The position numbers and the translations under genes are program-made. Below the pieces are notes generated by a model. It had not been told where the DNA came from, made no database searches, and worked only from the letters and a program-made list of their open reading frames with translations. This document shows positions 33,540 to 41,703 of a stretch of DNA of 64,000 nucleotides, one piece after another. The number at the start of each line of letters is the position of its first letter. Positions within the stretch are counted from its first letter, which is position 1. Origin of the DNA: JACVRW01 sp963850205 (GTDB lineage: Bacteria; Actinomycetota; Thermoleophilia; Solirubrobacterales; Thermoleophilaceae); assembly GCA_963850205.1 (NCBI GenBank), contig CAWKKJ010000015.1, positions 62,001-126,000 of the forward strand. The letters are read 5' to 3'.

Positions 33540-34862
33540 GTGGCTCCCGTGGCGCGCTACGCCAAGAGCGGCGATCTGAACATCGCCTACATCGTCGAGG
33601 GGCGTGGCGACATCGATCTGGTCTGGATCCCGCCCTGGATCTCGCAGGTGGAGTACCTGTGGGCCGAGCCCACCCTGGCCGCGGTCCTGGATCGGCTCAC
33701 CCAGTTCGCGCGCGTGATCACCTTCGACCGCCGGGGCTCCGGGCTCTCCGATCCGTTCTTCGGCGCCCCTACCCTCGAGGAGCAGATGGACGACGTCTGC
33801 GCCGTCCTCGACGCCGCCGGCTCCGAGCGGGCGGCCATCGCCGGCACGCTCGAGGGCGGGCCGATGGCGGCCCTGTTCGCCGCCACCTACCCCGAGCGCA
33901 CCGAGGCCCTGATCATGTACGCCACCTTCGCCCGGGCCACAAAGGACACCGACTACGACTGGGCCTGGTCGGTCGAGGAGCGAGACGCCCGCATGGCCGA
34001 GCTGGTCGACCACTGGGGCGAGGGGCGCGTGGCCGTGGGAGTGGCGCCCAGCCGTTCGGACGATCCCGAATTCGTGGAGTGGGCGGGACGACTGGAGCGG
34101 CTGGCCGCCAGCCCTGCGTCGATCCGGCGCATCCTCGACCTGATCGGGCGCTTCGACGTCCGCGAGGTGCTGCCCTCGATCCGGGTGCCCACGCTGCTGC
34201 TCCATCGCAGCCGCGACAGCTTCATCAACGTCGAGCACTCGCGCTACATGGCGACCCGCATCCCCGGCGCCCGGCTGGTCGAGCTGGAGGGCGAGGACAA
34301 CATGTTCTCGATCGGGGACAGCGAGGCGATCATGGGCGAGATCGAGGAGTTCCTTACGGGCAACCGGCCCGAGCGGGAGCCGGACCGGATGCTGGCCACG
34401 GTGATGTTCACCGACATCGTGGAGTCCACCCGCCGGGCCGCCGACATGGGCGACCGCGGCTGGCGCTTTCTCCTGGAGCGTCACGACGCCCTCTTCCGGC
34501 GGGCGCTCGAGCGTCACCGCGGGCGCGAGATCAAGCGCACGGGCGACGGCTTTCTGGCCACCTTCGACGGGCCGGCGCGGGCCATCCGCTGCGCGGCCTC
34601 GCTGTCCGAGGCGATGGGCTCGCTGGGCCTCGAGGTCCGCGCGGGACTTCACACCGGCGAGCTCGAGGTGATGAACGGCGACCTGGGCGGGCTGGCCGTG
34701 CACATCGCGGCCCGGGTGATGGAGCAGGCGGGGCCCTGCGAGGTGATGGTCTCCAGCACCGTCAAGGACCTGGTGGTGGGCTCGGAGCTGGCCTTCGAGG
34801 ACCGGGGCGAGCACGAGCTGCGCGGCGTGCCGGGCGAGTGGCGGCTCTTCGCCGTGGACTAG
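33540..34862 (+). CDS. Alpha/beta-hydrolase-like domain fused to class III adenylate/guanylate cyclase
   Basis: About 440 residues in two parts. Residues about 5-270 have the alpha/beta-hydrolase fold (VWIPPWISQVEYLW, ITFDRRGSGLSDP), but the nucleophile elbow reads G-T-L-E-G: the usual Ser is Leu, so it should not hydrolyse esters and may instead sense a small ligand. From residue 284 a class III cyclase domain follows (LATVMFTDIVESTRRAA with a metal-binding Asp, then RTGDGFLATFDGP with the second Asp). The GTG at 33540 is preferred to GTG 33495 because the latter lies within the hairpin repeat. Cytoplasmic signalling role likely. Confidence 0.83.
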   Translation: MAPVARYAKSGDLNIAYIVEGRGDIDLVWIPPWISQVEYLWAEPTLAAVLDRLTQFARVITFDRRGSGLSDPFFGAPTLEEQMDDVCAVLDAAGSERAAIAGTLEGGPMAALFAATYPERTEALIMYATFARATKDTDYDWAWSVEERDARMAELVDHWGEGRVAVGVAPSRSDDPEFVEWAGRLERLAASPASIRRILDLIGRFDVREVLPSIRVPTLLLHRSRDSFINVEHSRYMATRIPGARLVELEGEDNMFSIGDSEAIMGEIEEFLTGNRPEREPDRMLATVMFTDIVESTRRAADMGDRGWRFLLERHDALFRRALERHRGREIKRTGDGFLATFDGPARAIRCAASLSEAMGSLGLEVRAGLHTGELEVMNGDLGGLAVHIAARVMEQAGPCEVMVSSTVKDLVVGSELAFEDRGEHELRGVPGEWRLFAVD

Positions 34863-34870
34863 AGATCCGC

Positions 34871-34901
34871 GCGCAGCCGGCCGAGCCGGCTGCTTGCGGC
34901 T
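34871..34901. repeat. 31-bp hairpin repeat, right copy
   Basis: AGCCGGC-CGA-GCCGGCT with the same flanks as the copy at 33497-33527; two mismatches in 31 bp. It lies 9 bp after the cyclase stop codon and 47 bp before the SpoIID/LytB start. Confidence 0.75.
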
Positions 34902-34948
34902 TGCCCGGCCCGACCGCTACCTTGCCCCTTTACAGGCGTTTCTGCCGT

Positions 34949-36319
34949 ATGCGACGAATCCTCGGACTCAGCCTGCTGGCCCTGCTCGGGCTGGTGCCCG
35001 CCACGGCCGACGCGGCGGTGCGCCACGTGGTGCGGGGCGCCGGCTTCGGGCACGGGATCGGCATGAGCCAGTACGGCGCGTACGGGTTCTCGCTCGAGGG
35101 CCGCGACTACGACGACATCCTGGCCCACTACTACAAGGGCACACGTCTCTCCCGGGCGCCGGGGCGACCGGTGCGGGTGCTGCTGCAGCCCAACGACCCC
35201 TACATCCGCGTGCGCGGGGCCGTCTCGGTGGACGGCGTCGAGCTGCGCCGGAGCAGGGCGTACATGGCCCGGCGCTCCGGCTCGGGGGTCAGCGTGCGCA
35301 CCGCCGGCGGGCGGCGGGTGGGTCGTTTTGCCGGATCGGCGCGGTTCGAGGCCCCGAGCGGCAGCTCGCTGCGTCTGCTCGGCCCCGCGCTGAACGGGAT
35401 CTCCGACGGTCGCTACCGCGGGGCGATCGAGGTCCTGCCCGACGGCGGAGTGACCGCCATCAACGTGCTCGAGCTGGACAGCTACGTGCGCGGGGTGGTG
35501 GCCGGGGAGATGCCCTCCTCCTGGCCGCTCGAGGCGCTGAAGGCCCAGGCGGTGACCGCCCGCACGTATGCGCTCGCCACGCGCAAGACCACCGGCTCGT
35601 TCGACCAGTACCCCGACACGCGCTCGCAGGTGTACCGCGGCGTGACCGGCGAGAGCGTGCGCAGCGACGCCGCGGTGGCCCAGACCGCCGGCCGCATCCT
35701 CACCTACGGGAGCGTGCCGGCGGTGACCTACTACTTCTCCACCTCGGGCGGCCACACCGAGAACGTGGAGTTCTCCTTCATCGGCGCGCTCAGCAAGCCC
35801 TGGCTGGTGGGTGTCCCGGACCCCTATGACGGCCGTTCGCCCTACCACCGCTGGCGGGTTGCCTTCTCCACCGGCACGCTTACCAGTGCGCTCGGCGCGC
35901 GCGGCCGCTTCAAGCGCCTGAAGGTGCTGAAGCGCGGCGCCTCGCCCCGGGTGGTGCGAGCCCGCGTGATCGGCACGCGCGGCTCGAGCATCATCACCGG
36001 CCCGTCGATCCGGGCCCGGCTGGGACTGCGAGACACGTGGCTGACCATCGTGAGCGTGTCCAGCTCGCAGTGGGAGCCCCGTTCGGCCCGCCCGGCGTCC
36101 TGGGGCCCGGGGCTGCAGCCGCTCACCTTCGCGGGGCGCTACTACCCCGTGCCGCGCGGACGGGAGCTGGCGATTCAGCGGCGTGACGGCAAGCGCTGGC
36201 GGACCGTGGGCCGCGAACGGGCGGCCTCCAACGGCCGCTACCGGGCCGAGGTCGACACCGCCGGCCTGTACCGCGTGCGTGCCGGAGGCGTGGCCGGGCC
36301 ACCCGTTCGGCTGCGGTGA
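34949..36319 (+). CDS. SpoIID/LytB domain protein, secreted
   Basis: A 456-residue exported protein with signal peptide (residues 1-22, cleavage near ADAAV). It contains the family signature RGAGFGHGIGMSQYGAYGFS, INVLELDSYVRGVVAGEMP, LEALKAQAVTARTYALA and YYFSTSGGHTENVEF. SpoIID proteins are lytic transglycosylases acting on denuded glycan strands in spore formers; in non-sporulating actinobacteria the role is in cell-wall remodelling but less defined. Its stop overlaps the following SGNH gene by 4 nt (GTGA), suggesting a shared envelope function. Confidence 0.9.
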   Translation: MRRILGLSLLALLGLVPATADAAVRHVVRGAGFGHGIGMSQYGAYGFSLEGRDYDDILAHYYKGTRLSRAPGRPVRVLLQPNDPYIRVRGAVSVDGVELRRSRAYMARRSGSGVSVRTAGGRRVGRFAGSARFEAPSGSSLRLLGPALNGISDGRYRGAIEVLPDGGVTAINVLELDSYVRGVVAGEMPSSWPLEALKAQAVTARTYALATRKTTGSFDQYPDTRSQVYRGVTGESVRSDAAVAQTAGRILTYGSVPAVTYYFSTSGGHTENVEFSFIGALSKPWLVGVPDPYDGRSPYHRWRVAFSTGTLTSALGARGRFKRLKVLKRGASPRVVRARVIGTRGSSIITGPSIRARLGLRDTWLTIVSVSSSQWEPRSARPASWGPGLQPLTFAGRYYPVPRGRELAIQRRDGKRWRTVGRERAASNGRYRAEVDTAGLYRVRAGGVAGPPVRLR

Positions 36320-37539
36320 AGCCGGCCGGGCTGCTACTCGCCGTCCCGCTGCTGATCGCTTTTCTGCCACCCCTCACCGAGGGCGCACCCGCCGCGGCCG
36401 AGCTCGGCCTGCGCGCCGACGCCGCCCAGACCGGCTACGTGCGCCTGCGGCTCGAGGCTCCGCCCGGCCTGGCGGTGACCGTGGAGGAACAGGCGCCCGG
36501 CGGGCCGGAGCAGTTGGCGGAGCTGACGCCGGCGGAGCCCTCCACCGCCCTCCCACGGGCGGCCGAGTGGCGCTGCGACCGCCGGCTCCGGACCTTCGTG
36601 GCGCGCGCCGCCGACGGGCGCACCGCGACCGCGCAGGTGCGGACCCCCTCCTGCGCTCGCCGCCTGCGCCTGATCGCGCCCCGCCGCGTGCGCGCCGGCG
36701 CGCGCGTGCGGGTGCGGGTCGCGGATCGCTGGGACCTGGGCGACCTCAGGCTGCGACTGTGCGTGGAGCCGCCGGGAGGGCCGGGGGACTGCGCGAGGCG
36801 ACGGCTGGCCGACGGCGACACAGCGCTCCGCGGCCGTTTCCGCGCCGCACGACCCGGCGGCTGGCGAGTCCGGGTGCGTACGCCCTGGTCGCGCTCGCTG
36901 GCCGCCGTACGAGCCACTCCGCGCGGAGGTCGCCTGCGGGTGCTGGCCACCGGCGACTCGATGATCCAGATCGTCGACGGCTTCCTCAAGCAGCGTCTCA
37001 GTGCACGGGGTGTGCAGGTAAGAAGCGACGCCTTCGTGAGCACTGGCATCTCCAAGCCCTCCCTGCTCGACTGGCAGCGGCAGGCCGGGCGCCAGGCGGC
37101 GCGGAAACCCGACGTGGTGGTGATGTTCCTGGGCGCCAACGACGGCTTCTCGATGGGCTCGGCGGAGTGCTGCGGAGAGGCGTGGGTGGCCGAGTACGCC
37201 CGACGTGCGCACAGGATGATGAGGACCTACGGACGCGGCGGGCGGACCCGCGTCTACTGGCTCACGCTGCCGGCACCGGGCCGGGGCCTGTTCAGGGAGA
37301 CCTTCCCCGCGGTGAACGCCGCCATCCGGCGGGCGGCCGCAAGGGCGCCCCGGGACGTGGCGGTGATCGACCTCGTCGACGTGTTCACGCCCGGCGGGCG
37401 CTACCGCGATTCGATGCGTGTGGGCGACCGCGTGGTCCGCGTGCGCCAGGGCGACCGCGTGCACCTGAACACGACGGGCGCCTCGCTCGCCGCTTCGGTG
37501 ATCATCCAGACGCTGCGTCGCGAGCGGATCCTGCGTTGA
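36316..37539 (+). CDS. Secreted SGNH/GDSL hydrolase
   Basis: A 407-residue exported protein: signal peptide (residues 1-23), an N-terminal beta-rich Arg-rich domain (to about residue 205) and a C-terminal SGNH domain with GDSM (block I, ATGDSMIQI), GAND (block III, FLGANDGFSMG) and D-R-V-H (block V, QGDRVHLNTTG). Pairing with an MBOAT acyltransferase gene and a second SGNH gene resembles alginate or peptidoglycan O-acetylation loci, where the SGNH protein transfers or removes acyl groups outside the membrane. GTG start overlaps the SpoIID gene; the 3' end overlaps the convergent second SGNH gene by 38 nt. Confidence 0.83.
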   Translation: MKPAGLLLAVPLLIAFLPPLTEGAPAAAELGLRADAAQTGYVRLRLEAPPGLAVTVEEQAPGGPEQLAELTPAEPSTALPRAAEWRCDRRLRTFVARAADGRTATAQVRTPSCARRLRLIAPRRVRAGARVRVRVADRWDLGDLRLRLCVEPPGGPGDCARRRLADGDTALRGRFRAARPGGWRVRVRTPWSRSLAAVRATPRGGRLRVLATGDSMIQIVDGFLKQRLSARGVQVRSDAFVSTGISKPSLLDWQRQAGRQAARKPDVVVMFLGANDGFSMGSAECCGEAWVAEYARRAHRMMRTYGRGGRTRVYWLTLPAPGRGLFRETFPAVNAAIRRAAARAPRDVAVIDLVDVFTPGGRYRDSMRVGDRVVRVRQGDRVHLNTTGASLAASVIIQTLRRERILR

Positions 37540-38389
37540 GCGCGGCCGCCACGACGATGGCGGCCAGCACCAGCAGGGAGGCGCCCCAGGCGAGGGCGGG
37601 GCCCGGCGGGCGCTCGGAGGCGCGCGTCGCCGTCGCGGACGGCTCCCCGAAACCGCTTGCTGTCGCCCCGGGATCCGCCGCCGGCCGGTCGAGACCGGCC
37701 GGGGGCTGCTCCAGTCTGGCCGGTGGCAGCCCCGAATCGGCCTCCGCCCCGCCGGAGTCGCCGGCGGGCTCGTCGTAGTCGGGCGGCGGCCACTTCAGGG
37801 CGGGGGCCAGGAAGCGCGTGAGGGCCCGGGCGCCGCGCGGCTGGAGATGCAGGCCGTCGCTCCAGAACCAGTTCGCGTGGCCGCTGCTGTGGCGGACCCA
37901 GTCGAGCACCTTCACGCGCCGCGGCCAGCGCTCGCCCGCCTGGCGAACCACCGCCTGGTCGGAGCTCCTCGCGCCGCCGACCTCTCTCGGGGTCACCAGA
38001 CCCAGCACCCGCCGGCGACCGAGAATGATCAGGGCTCTCCGCACCTGGGGGAGCTCGATGCTCCAGTTGGTCCCCAGAGCGATCACCACCACCCCGGGAA
38101 GCGAGCCTCCGCGCGCCGCGAGCACGGATAGGCCCTGAGAGAAGAGGCGACAGCCGGCCACGTCGACCTCGAAGCCCCGGCGCGAGAGCTGGGTGACCGC
38201 GCCGAGCATGACCGAGTCGCCGATGGCCAGCGCCCGGCGCTCGCCCTCGCGGAGGCTCTTACCGCGGTAGCGCTCGGTCCCCCCGCAGGCCTCGGCAGCG
38301 GGGGCGGCCGCGGCGAGCATGACGACAGCGGCCAGCACACTTAGTATCGCCCGGACGCAGCGTGGTCTTCCCGTCCTTCGAGTTCGCAT
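37502..38389 (-). CDS. SGNH hydrolase-like protein with C-terminal membrane anchor
   Basis: A 295-residue protein with N-terminal signal peptide (VRAILSVLAAVVMLAAAAP), an SGNH domain with GDSV (AIGDSVMLGAV), LGTN (block III-like) and D-G-L-H-L (block V), a Pro/Ala/Gly-rich linker (about residues 205-262) and a final transmembrane helix. The domain resembles the C-terminal SGNH part of OatA-type acyltransferases. The ATG at 38389 overlaps the start of the divergent MBOAT gene by 28 bp; a GTG at 38338 would avoid this but lose the positive n-region of the signal. Likely works on the same glycan as its neighbours. Confidence 0.8.
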   Translation of the reverse strand: MRTRRTGRPRCVRAILSVLAAVVMLAAAAPAAEACGGTERYRGKSLREGERRALAIGDSVMLGAVTQLSRRGFEVDVAGCRLFSQGLSVLAARGGSLPGVVVIALGTNWSIELPQVRRALIILGRRRVLGLVTPREVGGARSSDQAVVRQAGERWPRRVKVLDWVRHSSGHANWFWSDGLHLQPRGARALTRFLAPALKWPPPDYDEPAGDSGGAEADSGLPPARLEQPPAGLDRPAADPGATASGFGEPSATATRASERPPGPALAWGASLLVLAAIVVAAALNAGSARDAASG

Positions 38390-39753
38390 TCTTCTTCCCG
38401 GTGGTGCTCGCTCTGTCGTGGCTGCTGATGCCGCGCCCGCACCTCTGGAAGCCGTTCATCCTGGCCGCCAGCTACCTCTTCTATTCCGCCGCCAGCCCGC
38501 GCTACGCGCTCCTTCTCGCCGCGGTGACCCTGGTCAACCAGGCGGGTGCGGTGCTGGTCGGCCGGACATCGGAGGAGCGGACGCGGAAGCGGATCATGGT
38601 AGTCACGGTCGTGGTCGATCTGGCCGTCCTCGGCCTGTTCAAGTACTACGGCTTCTTCGCCGGCGAGATCGGTGCTTTTCTTGATTCGCTGGGACTGGGC
38701 ATGCCCCTGCCCCTGTTGACGCTGGCCCTTCCCATCGGGCTCTCCTTCATCACGTTCCAGGCGATCTCGTACGTGGTCGACGTCAAGCGCCGGCTGATTG
38801 AGCCCGCGTCGACGGTCGACTTCGCGCTCTACCTGAGCTTCTTTCCCCACGTAGTGGCCGGGCCGATCGTGCGGGCCCGTGAGTTCATCCCCCAGCTGGC
38901 CACCCCGCGAAACCCGCGCAACGTGGCCGTGGGGGCGGGCGTGGTGCTGATCGCGATCGGCCTGGTCAAGAAGGTGGCGCTTGCCGACTTCCTGGCCCGC
39001 GAGGTGGTGGACCCGGTGTTCGGCGTGCCCGAGGCCTACGCCGCCCCTGACGTCGCCCTCGCCGCTTACGCCTACGCCGCCCAGATCTACTGCGACTTCT
39101 CGGGCTACACCGACATCGCCATCGGCGTGGCGCTGCTCATGGGCTTCGTGTTCCCGCAGAACTTCAACTGTCCCTACCGCGCCCTGAGCTTCCGGGACTT
39201 CTGGCGCCGCTGGCACATGACGCTGTCCCGCTTCCTGCGCGACTTCCTCTACATCCCGCTGGGCGGGAACCGCGGGGGGCGGCTGCAGACCGCACGCAAC
39301 CTGATGATCACCATGGTGCTGGGCGGGCTGTGGCACGGGGCCGCCTGGGGCTTCGTGCTGTGGGGAACGCTGCACGGGACCTGCCTGGTGATCGAGCACC
39401 AGCTGCGCGGGCGCGTCCGCGCCCCGGCCTGGCTCCGCTGGGCGATCGTGTTCAACGTGGTGGTGTTCGGCTGGATCCTGTTCCGGGCCGAGACCCTGGA
39501 GCTGGCGGTCGAGTTCCTCTCACGGCTGACGGTCGCCGGGCCGGCCACCCTGTACACGCCTGCCGTGGTGGCCGCCGTGCTCGTGGTGATCGGCTTCCAG
39601 CTGCTGCCCGCGAACCTGCTCGACCGGGTGCGCTTCCGGCTGGCGGGGCTTCCGGCTCCGTCGCTCGGCCTGGGCCTGGCGGTGGTCGTGGCGCTGGTGG
39701 GCGCCACGGTGCCGAGCGAGGGCGTGCCGCCGTTCATCTACTTCCAGTTCTAA
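38362..39753 (+). CDS. MBOAT family O-acyltransferase (AlgI/DltB-like)
   Basis: A 463-residue polytopic protein with about ten membrane helices. Diagnostic are ALPIGLSFITFQAISYVVD, FFPHVVAGPIVRA, YCDFSGYTDIAIGVALL, FWRRWHMTLSRFLRDFLYIP and GGLWHGAAWGFVLWG with the catalytic His at about residue 325. The family passes acyl groups from the cytoplasm across the membrane to extracellular glycans. With two SGNH genes next door, a two-component O-acetylation system is the best reading; the acceptor (peptidoglycan, exopolysaccharide) is not shown by sequence. GTG start. It overlaps the convergent FMN reductase gene by 4 nt. Confidence 0.92.
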   Translation: MVFPSFEFAFFFPVVLALSWLLMPRPHLWKPFILAASYLFYSAASPRYALLLAAVTLVNQAGAVLVGRTSEERTRKRIMVVTVVVDLAVLGLFKYYGFFAGEIGAFLDSLGLGMPLPLLTLALPIGLSFITFQAISYVVDVKRRLIEPASTVDFALYLSFFPHVVAGPIVRAREFIPQLATPRNPRNVAVGAGVVLIAIGLVKKVALADFLAREVVDPVFGVPEAYAAPDVALAAYAYAAQIYCDFSGYTDIAIGVALLMGFVFPQNFNCPYRALSFRDFWRRWHMTLSRFLRDFLYIPLGGNRGGRLQTARNLMITMVLGGLWHGAAWGFVLWGTLHGTCLVIEHQLRGRVRAPAWLRWAIVFNVVVFGWILFRAETLELAVEFLSRLTVAGPATLYTPAVVAAVLVVIGFQLLPANLLDRVRFRLAGLPAPSLGLGLAVVVALVGATVPSEGVPPFIYFQF

Positions 39754-40322
39754 GGACCTAGCGGAGGAGCCAGTTCCAGGGGCGCCTCGGCCTCGCGGGC
39801 CAGGGCGGACAGCAGCTCCTCGAGCCGCTCCTGCAGCTCGGGCGAGGCCAGCTGATCGTCGGGCGTGAAGGCGTAGTCGGCGGTGGGCACGGGCAGCTCC
39901 TCGTCCAGGACGCGGGCGCCCGTGTAGCGCAGCACCTTGCGCAGCTCCGCCTGCGCCCACACGGCGCCGAAGAGACCGCTGCTGGTCCCGATCACCGCGG
40001 CCGGCCGTTCGCGGAGCACGTTGTCGGGGAAGGGCCGCGAGGCCCAGTCGACCGCGTTCTTGAGCACGCCGGGGATGGAGGCGTTGTACTCGGGGGTGCT
40101 GACCAGCAGGGCGTCCGCGGCGGCGATACGCTCGCGCAGACCGACGACCGAGGCCGGCGTGGCCGCATCGTCCTCGTGGTCCTCGTTGAAGGGCGGGATC
40201 GCGTCGAGGCCGTCGAACAGCTCGAGCTCCGCCCCGGGCGGCAGCGAGCGTGCCGCCGCCCGGAGCAGGCGCGAGTTGTGCGACTGGTTCCTGAGCGACC
40301 CCGAGATGCCCAGGATCCGCAT
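39750..40322 (-). CDS. NADPH-dependent FMN reductase family protein
   Basis: A 190-residue flavodoxin-like reductase. GISGSLRNQSHNSRLLRAA is the FMN phosphate loop, LLVSTPEYNASIPGVLKNAVDW (shown in part) the conserved isoalloxazine contact and IGTSSGLFGAVWAQAELRKVL the third flavin-binding region. Members reduce FMN, quinones or azo compounds with NAD(P)H. Start codon lies 3 nt after the stop of the YceI gene, both on the minus strand, so co-transcription under the MarR-type operators is likely. Confidence 0.92.
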   Translation of the reverse strand: MRILGISGSLRNQSHNSRLLRAAARSLPPGAELELFDGLDAIPPFNEDHEDDAATPASVVGLRERIAAADALLVSTPEYNASIPGVLKNAVDWASRPFPDNVLRERPAAVIGTSSGLFGAVWAQAELRKVLRYTGARVLDEELPVPTADYAFTPDDQLASPELQERLEELLSALAREAEAPLELAPPLGP

Positions 40323-40325
40323 CGG

Positions 40326-40871
40326 CTAGCTCTCGCTCTCGACCAGCGTCAGGCTCACCGACAGCGTGACCTCGTAGTCGAGGGCGATGCCGCCGCCGGG
40401 CAGCTCCATCTGCCAGTTCATGTCGAAGTCACGCCGGTCGAACCGGGTCTCGAGCTCCAGCCCCGCCTTCTGCCCGCCGGGCCCGGGGCGCGGCTCGAAC
40501 CAGGAGCCCGTGGCCACGACCGGCCGGGTGATGCCCTTGATGGTCAGGTCACCCTCCAGGCGGGCGCCGCCGTCGTCGGCGAGGTCGATGCGGCTCGAGC
40601 GGAAGGAGACCTCCGGGTGGCCGGCGACGTCGAAGAACTCCGGGCCGAGCACGTGGTTGCGGAACTGGGGCGGGTTCTGGATGGAGATCGACTCCACCCG
40701 GGCCGCTCCCTCGAGCACCGGGCCGTCTTCGCCGGAGACCAGTGAGGCGTCGACGTCGCTCAGCGTGCCCCGGAAGTCCGACAGGCCCGAGTACCGGACC
40801 GAGAAGCCGAAGGAAGAATGGACGGGATCGGCGACGTAGCTGCCGCCCAGGGTCTGTACCGCTGTGGTCAT
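40326..40871 (-). CDS. YceI family lipid-binding protein
   Basis: A 181-residue YceI-fold lipocalin-like protein: YVADPVHSSFGFSVRYSGLSDFRG at the start (cited in part), FRNHVLGPEFFDVAGHPEVSF and LTIKGITRPVVA in the middle. There is no signal peptide, so it is cytoplasmic in this organism. The family binds polyprenoid or other lipids, probably isoprenoid quinones. It is the first gene of a minus-strand pair with an FMN reductase, divergent from a MarR regulator. Confidence 0.92.
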   Translation of the reverse strand: MTTAVQTLGGSYVADPVHSSFGFSVRYSGLSDFRGTLSDVDASLVSGEDGPVLEGAARVESISIQNPPQFRNHVLGPEFFDVAGHPEVSFRSSRIDLADDGGARLEGDLTIKGITRPVVATGSWFEPRPGPGGQKAGLELETRFDRRDFDMNWQMELPGGGIALDYEVTLSVSLTLVESES

Positions 40872-40892
40872 GACTGCTCCCTCAGTAGATAG

Positions 40893-40921
40893 TGGTTGAG
40901 AACCATGATGGTACTATACCA
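40893..40921. promoter_or_regulatory. Twin 13-bp palindromes in the YceI/MarR divergent promoter
   Basis: TGGTT-GAG-AACCA (40893-40905) and TGGTA-CTA-TACCA (40909-40921) are two perfect 5-bp-arm dyads with the same TGGTN7ACCA frame, centres 16 bp apart. They fill the 53-bp gap between the divergent YceI and MarR genes, and the surrounding DNA is AT-rich. Two adjacent MarR-dimer sites repressing both genes is the natural reading. Confidence 0.6.
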
Positions 40922-40924
40922 ACT

Positions 40925-41446
40925 ATGACCGAAGGTACTCTGGAGGCCATGGCCCAAGCCTCCGTCGCCACCACGCGCGCCCCCTACGGGGTTCTCCTCG
41001 CCCGTCTGGGCCAGGAGGCCACAGGCCGCTTTCGCCGGGCGCTTCGCCCGCTCGACCTGAGCGTGGGCGAGTTCATCGTGCTCAAGCAGGTGCAGGCCAC
41101 CGGCCCGACCTCCCAGACGGCGCTCGCGGAGGCCCTCGGCCTCGACAACAGCAACCTGGCCGGGGTGACGGGCGCTCTCTACGCGCGCGGGCTGATCGAG
41201 CGCGCCCGCGAGGAGTGCGACCGCCGCCGTTACGCCGTGGAGCTCACCGCGGACGGCCGCGTGCTCCTGGAGACCGCCGATGCCGCCATCTGGTCGGGTG
41301 AGGACGACCTGCTCGGCGACCTGGACGAGTCCGAGCGGGCCCAGCTGTGGATGCTCTTGCGCCGGATGGCGGACTCGATCGGGCTCTGCCCGGGCACCGA
41401 GGCGGAGATGTGCGCCGAGGCCGGCGCGGCCGCCGCGGACGACTGA
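40925..41446 (+). CDS. MarR family transcriptional regulator
   Basis: A 173-residue MarR regulator. Winged helix: SVGEFIVLKQVQATGPTSQT, LAEALGLDNSNLAGVTGALYARGLIER and the wing ECDRRRYAVELTADGR. ATG at 40925 is chosen over GTG 40892 because the latter would place the coding start inside the putative operators. Regulators of this class paired with YceI or quinone reductases often respond to oxidised quinones or phenolics. A late Cys pair (LCPGTEAEMC) could be redox-active; this is speculation. Confidence 0.9.
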   Translation: MTEGTLEAMAQASVATTRAPYGVLLARLGQEATGRFRRALRPLDLSVGEFIVLKQVQATGPTSQTALAEALGLDNSNLAGVTGALYARGLIERAREECDRRRYAVELTADGRVLLETADAAIWSGEDDLLGDLDESERAQLWMLLRRMADSIGLCPGTEAEMCAEAGAAAADD

Positions 41447-41564
41447 GCCCCGTCGGCCGCGACGCGATCGCGGATCCGGCGGGGTTGAGCGCGGTTCGCG
41501 ACGCCCTCTCGCTCCAGGCGACGGGAACTGCGGCGGGGTAGGGGGCTGGGCCTAAAAGGGACCT

Positions 41565-41601
41565 TGGTTCCTTAGTCGCCCATATGGCCACTAAGGAACC
41601 A
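41565..41601. terminator. 12-bp-stem hairpin downstream of MarR gene
   Basis: TGGTTCCTTAGT (41565-41576) and ACTAAGGAACCA (41590-41601) are exact inverse complements with a 13-nt loop that can add three further pairs. It lies 118 bp after the MarR stop, in a 257-bp gap. No T-tract follows, so it may be a terminator without one, an operator or a small mobile relic. Nothing else was recognised in 41447-41703. Confidence 0.45.
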
Positions 41602-41703
41602 CAGTAGGCCGGACCCGGGCCGAACCGGCCGGCAGCGGAGGCGAGGCGGCCGGGGGTGTGTCAGCCGCGACCGGCCAGGGACCCCAGGCGAAGCCGCCGC
41701 CGG

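Noticed and set aside
34859..36370. Open frame of 503 codons antisense to the SpoIID/LytB gene
   Set aside because: No domain-like sequence; the plus strand has signal peptide and family motifs.
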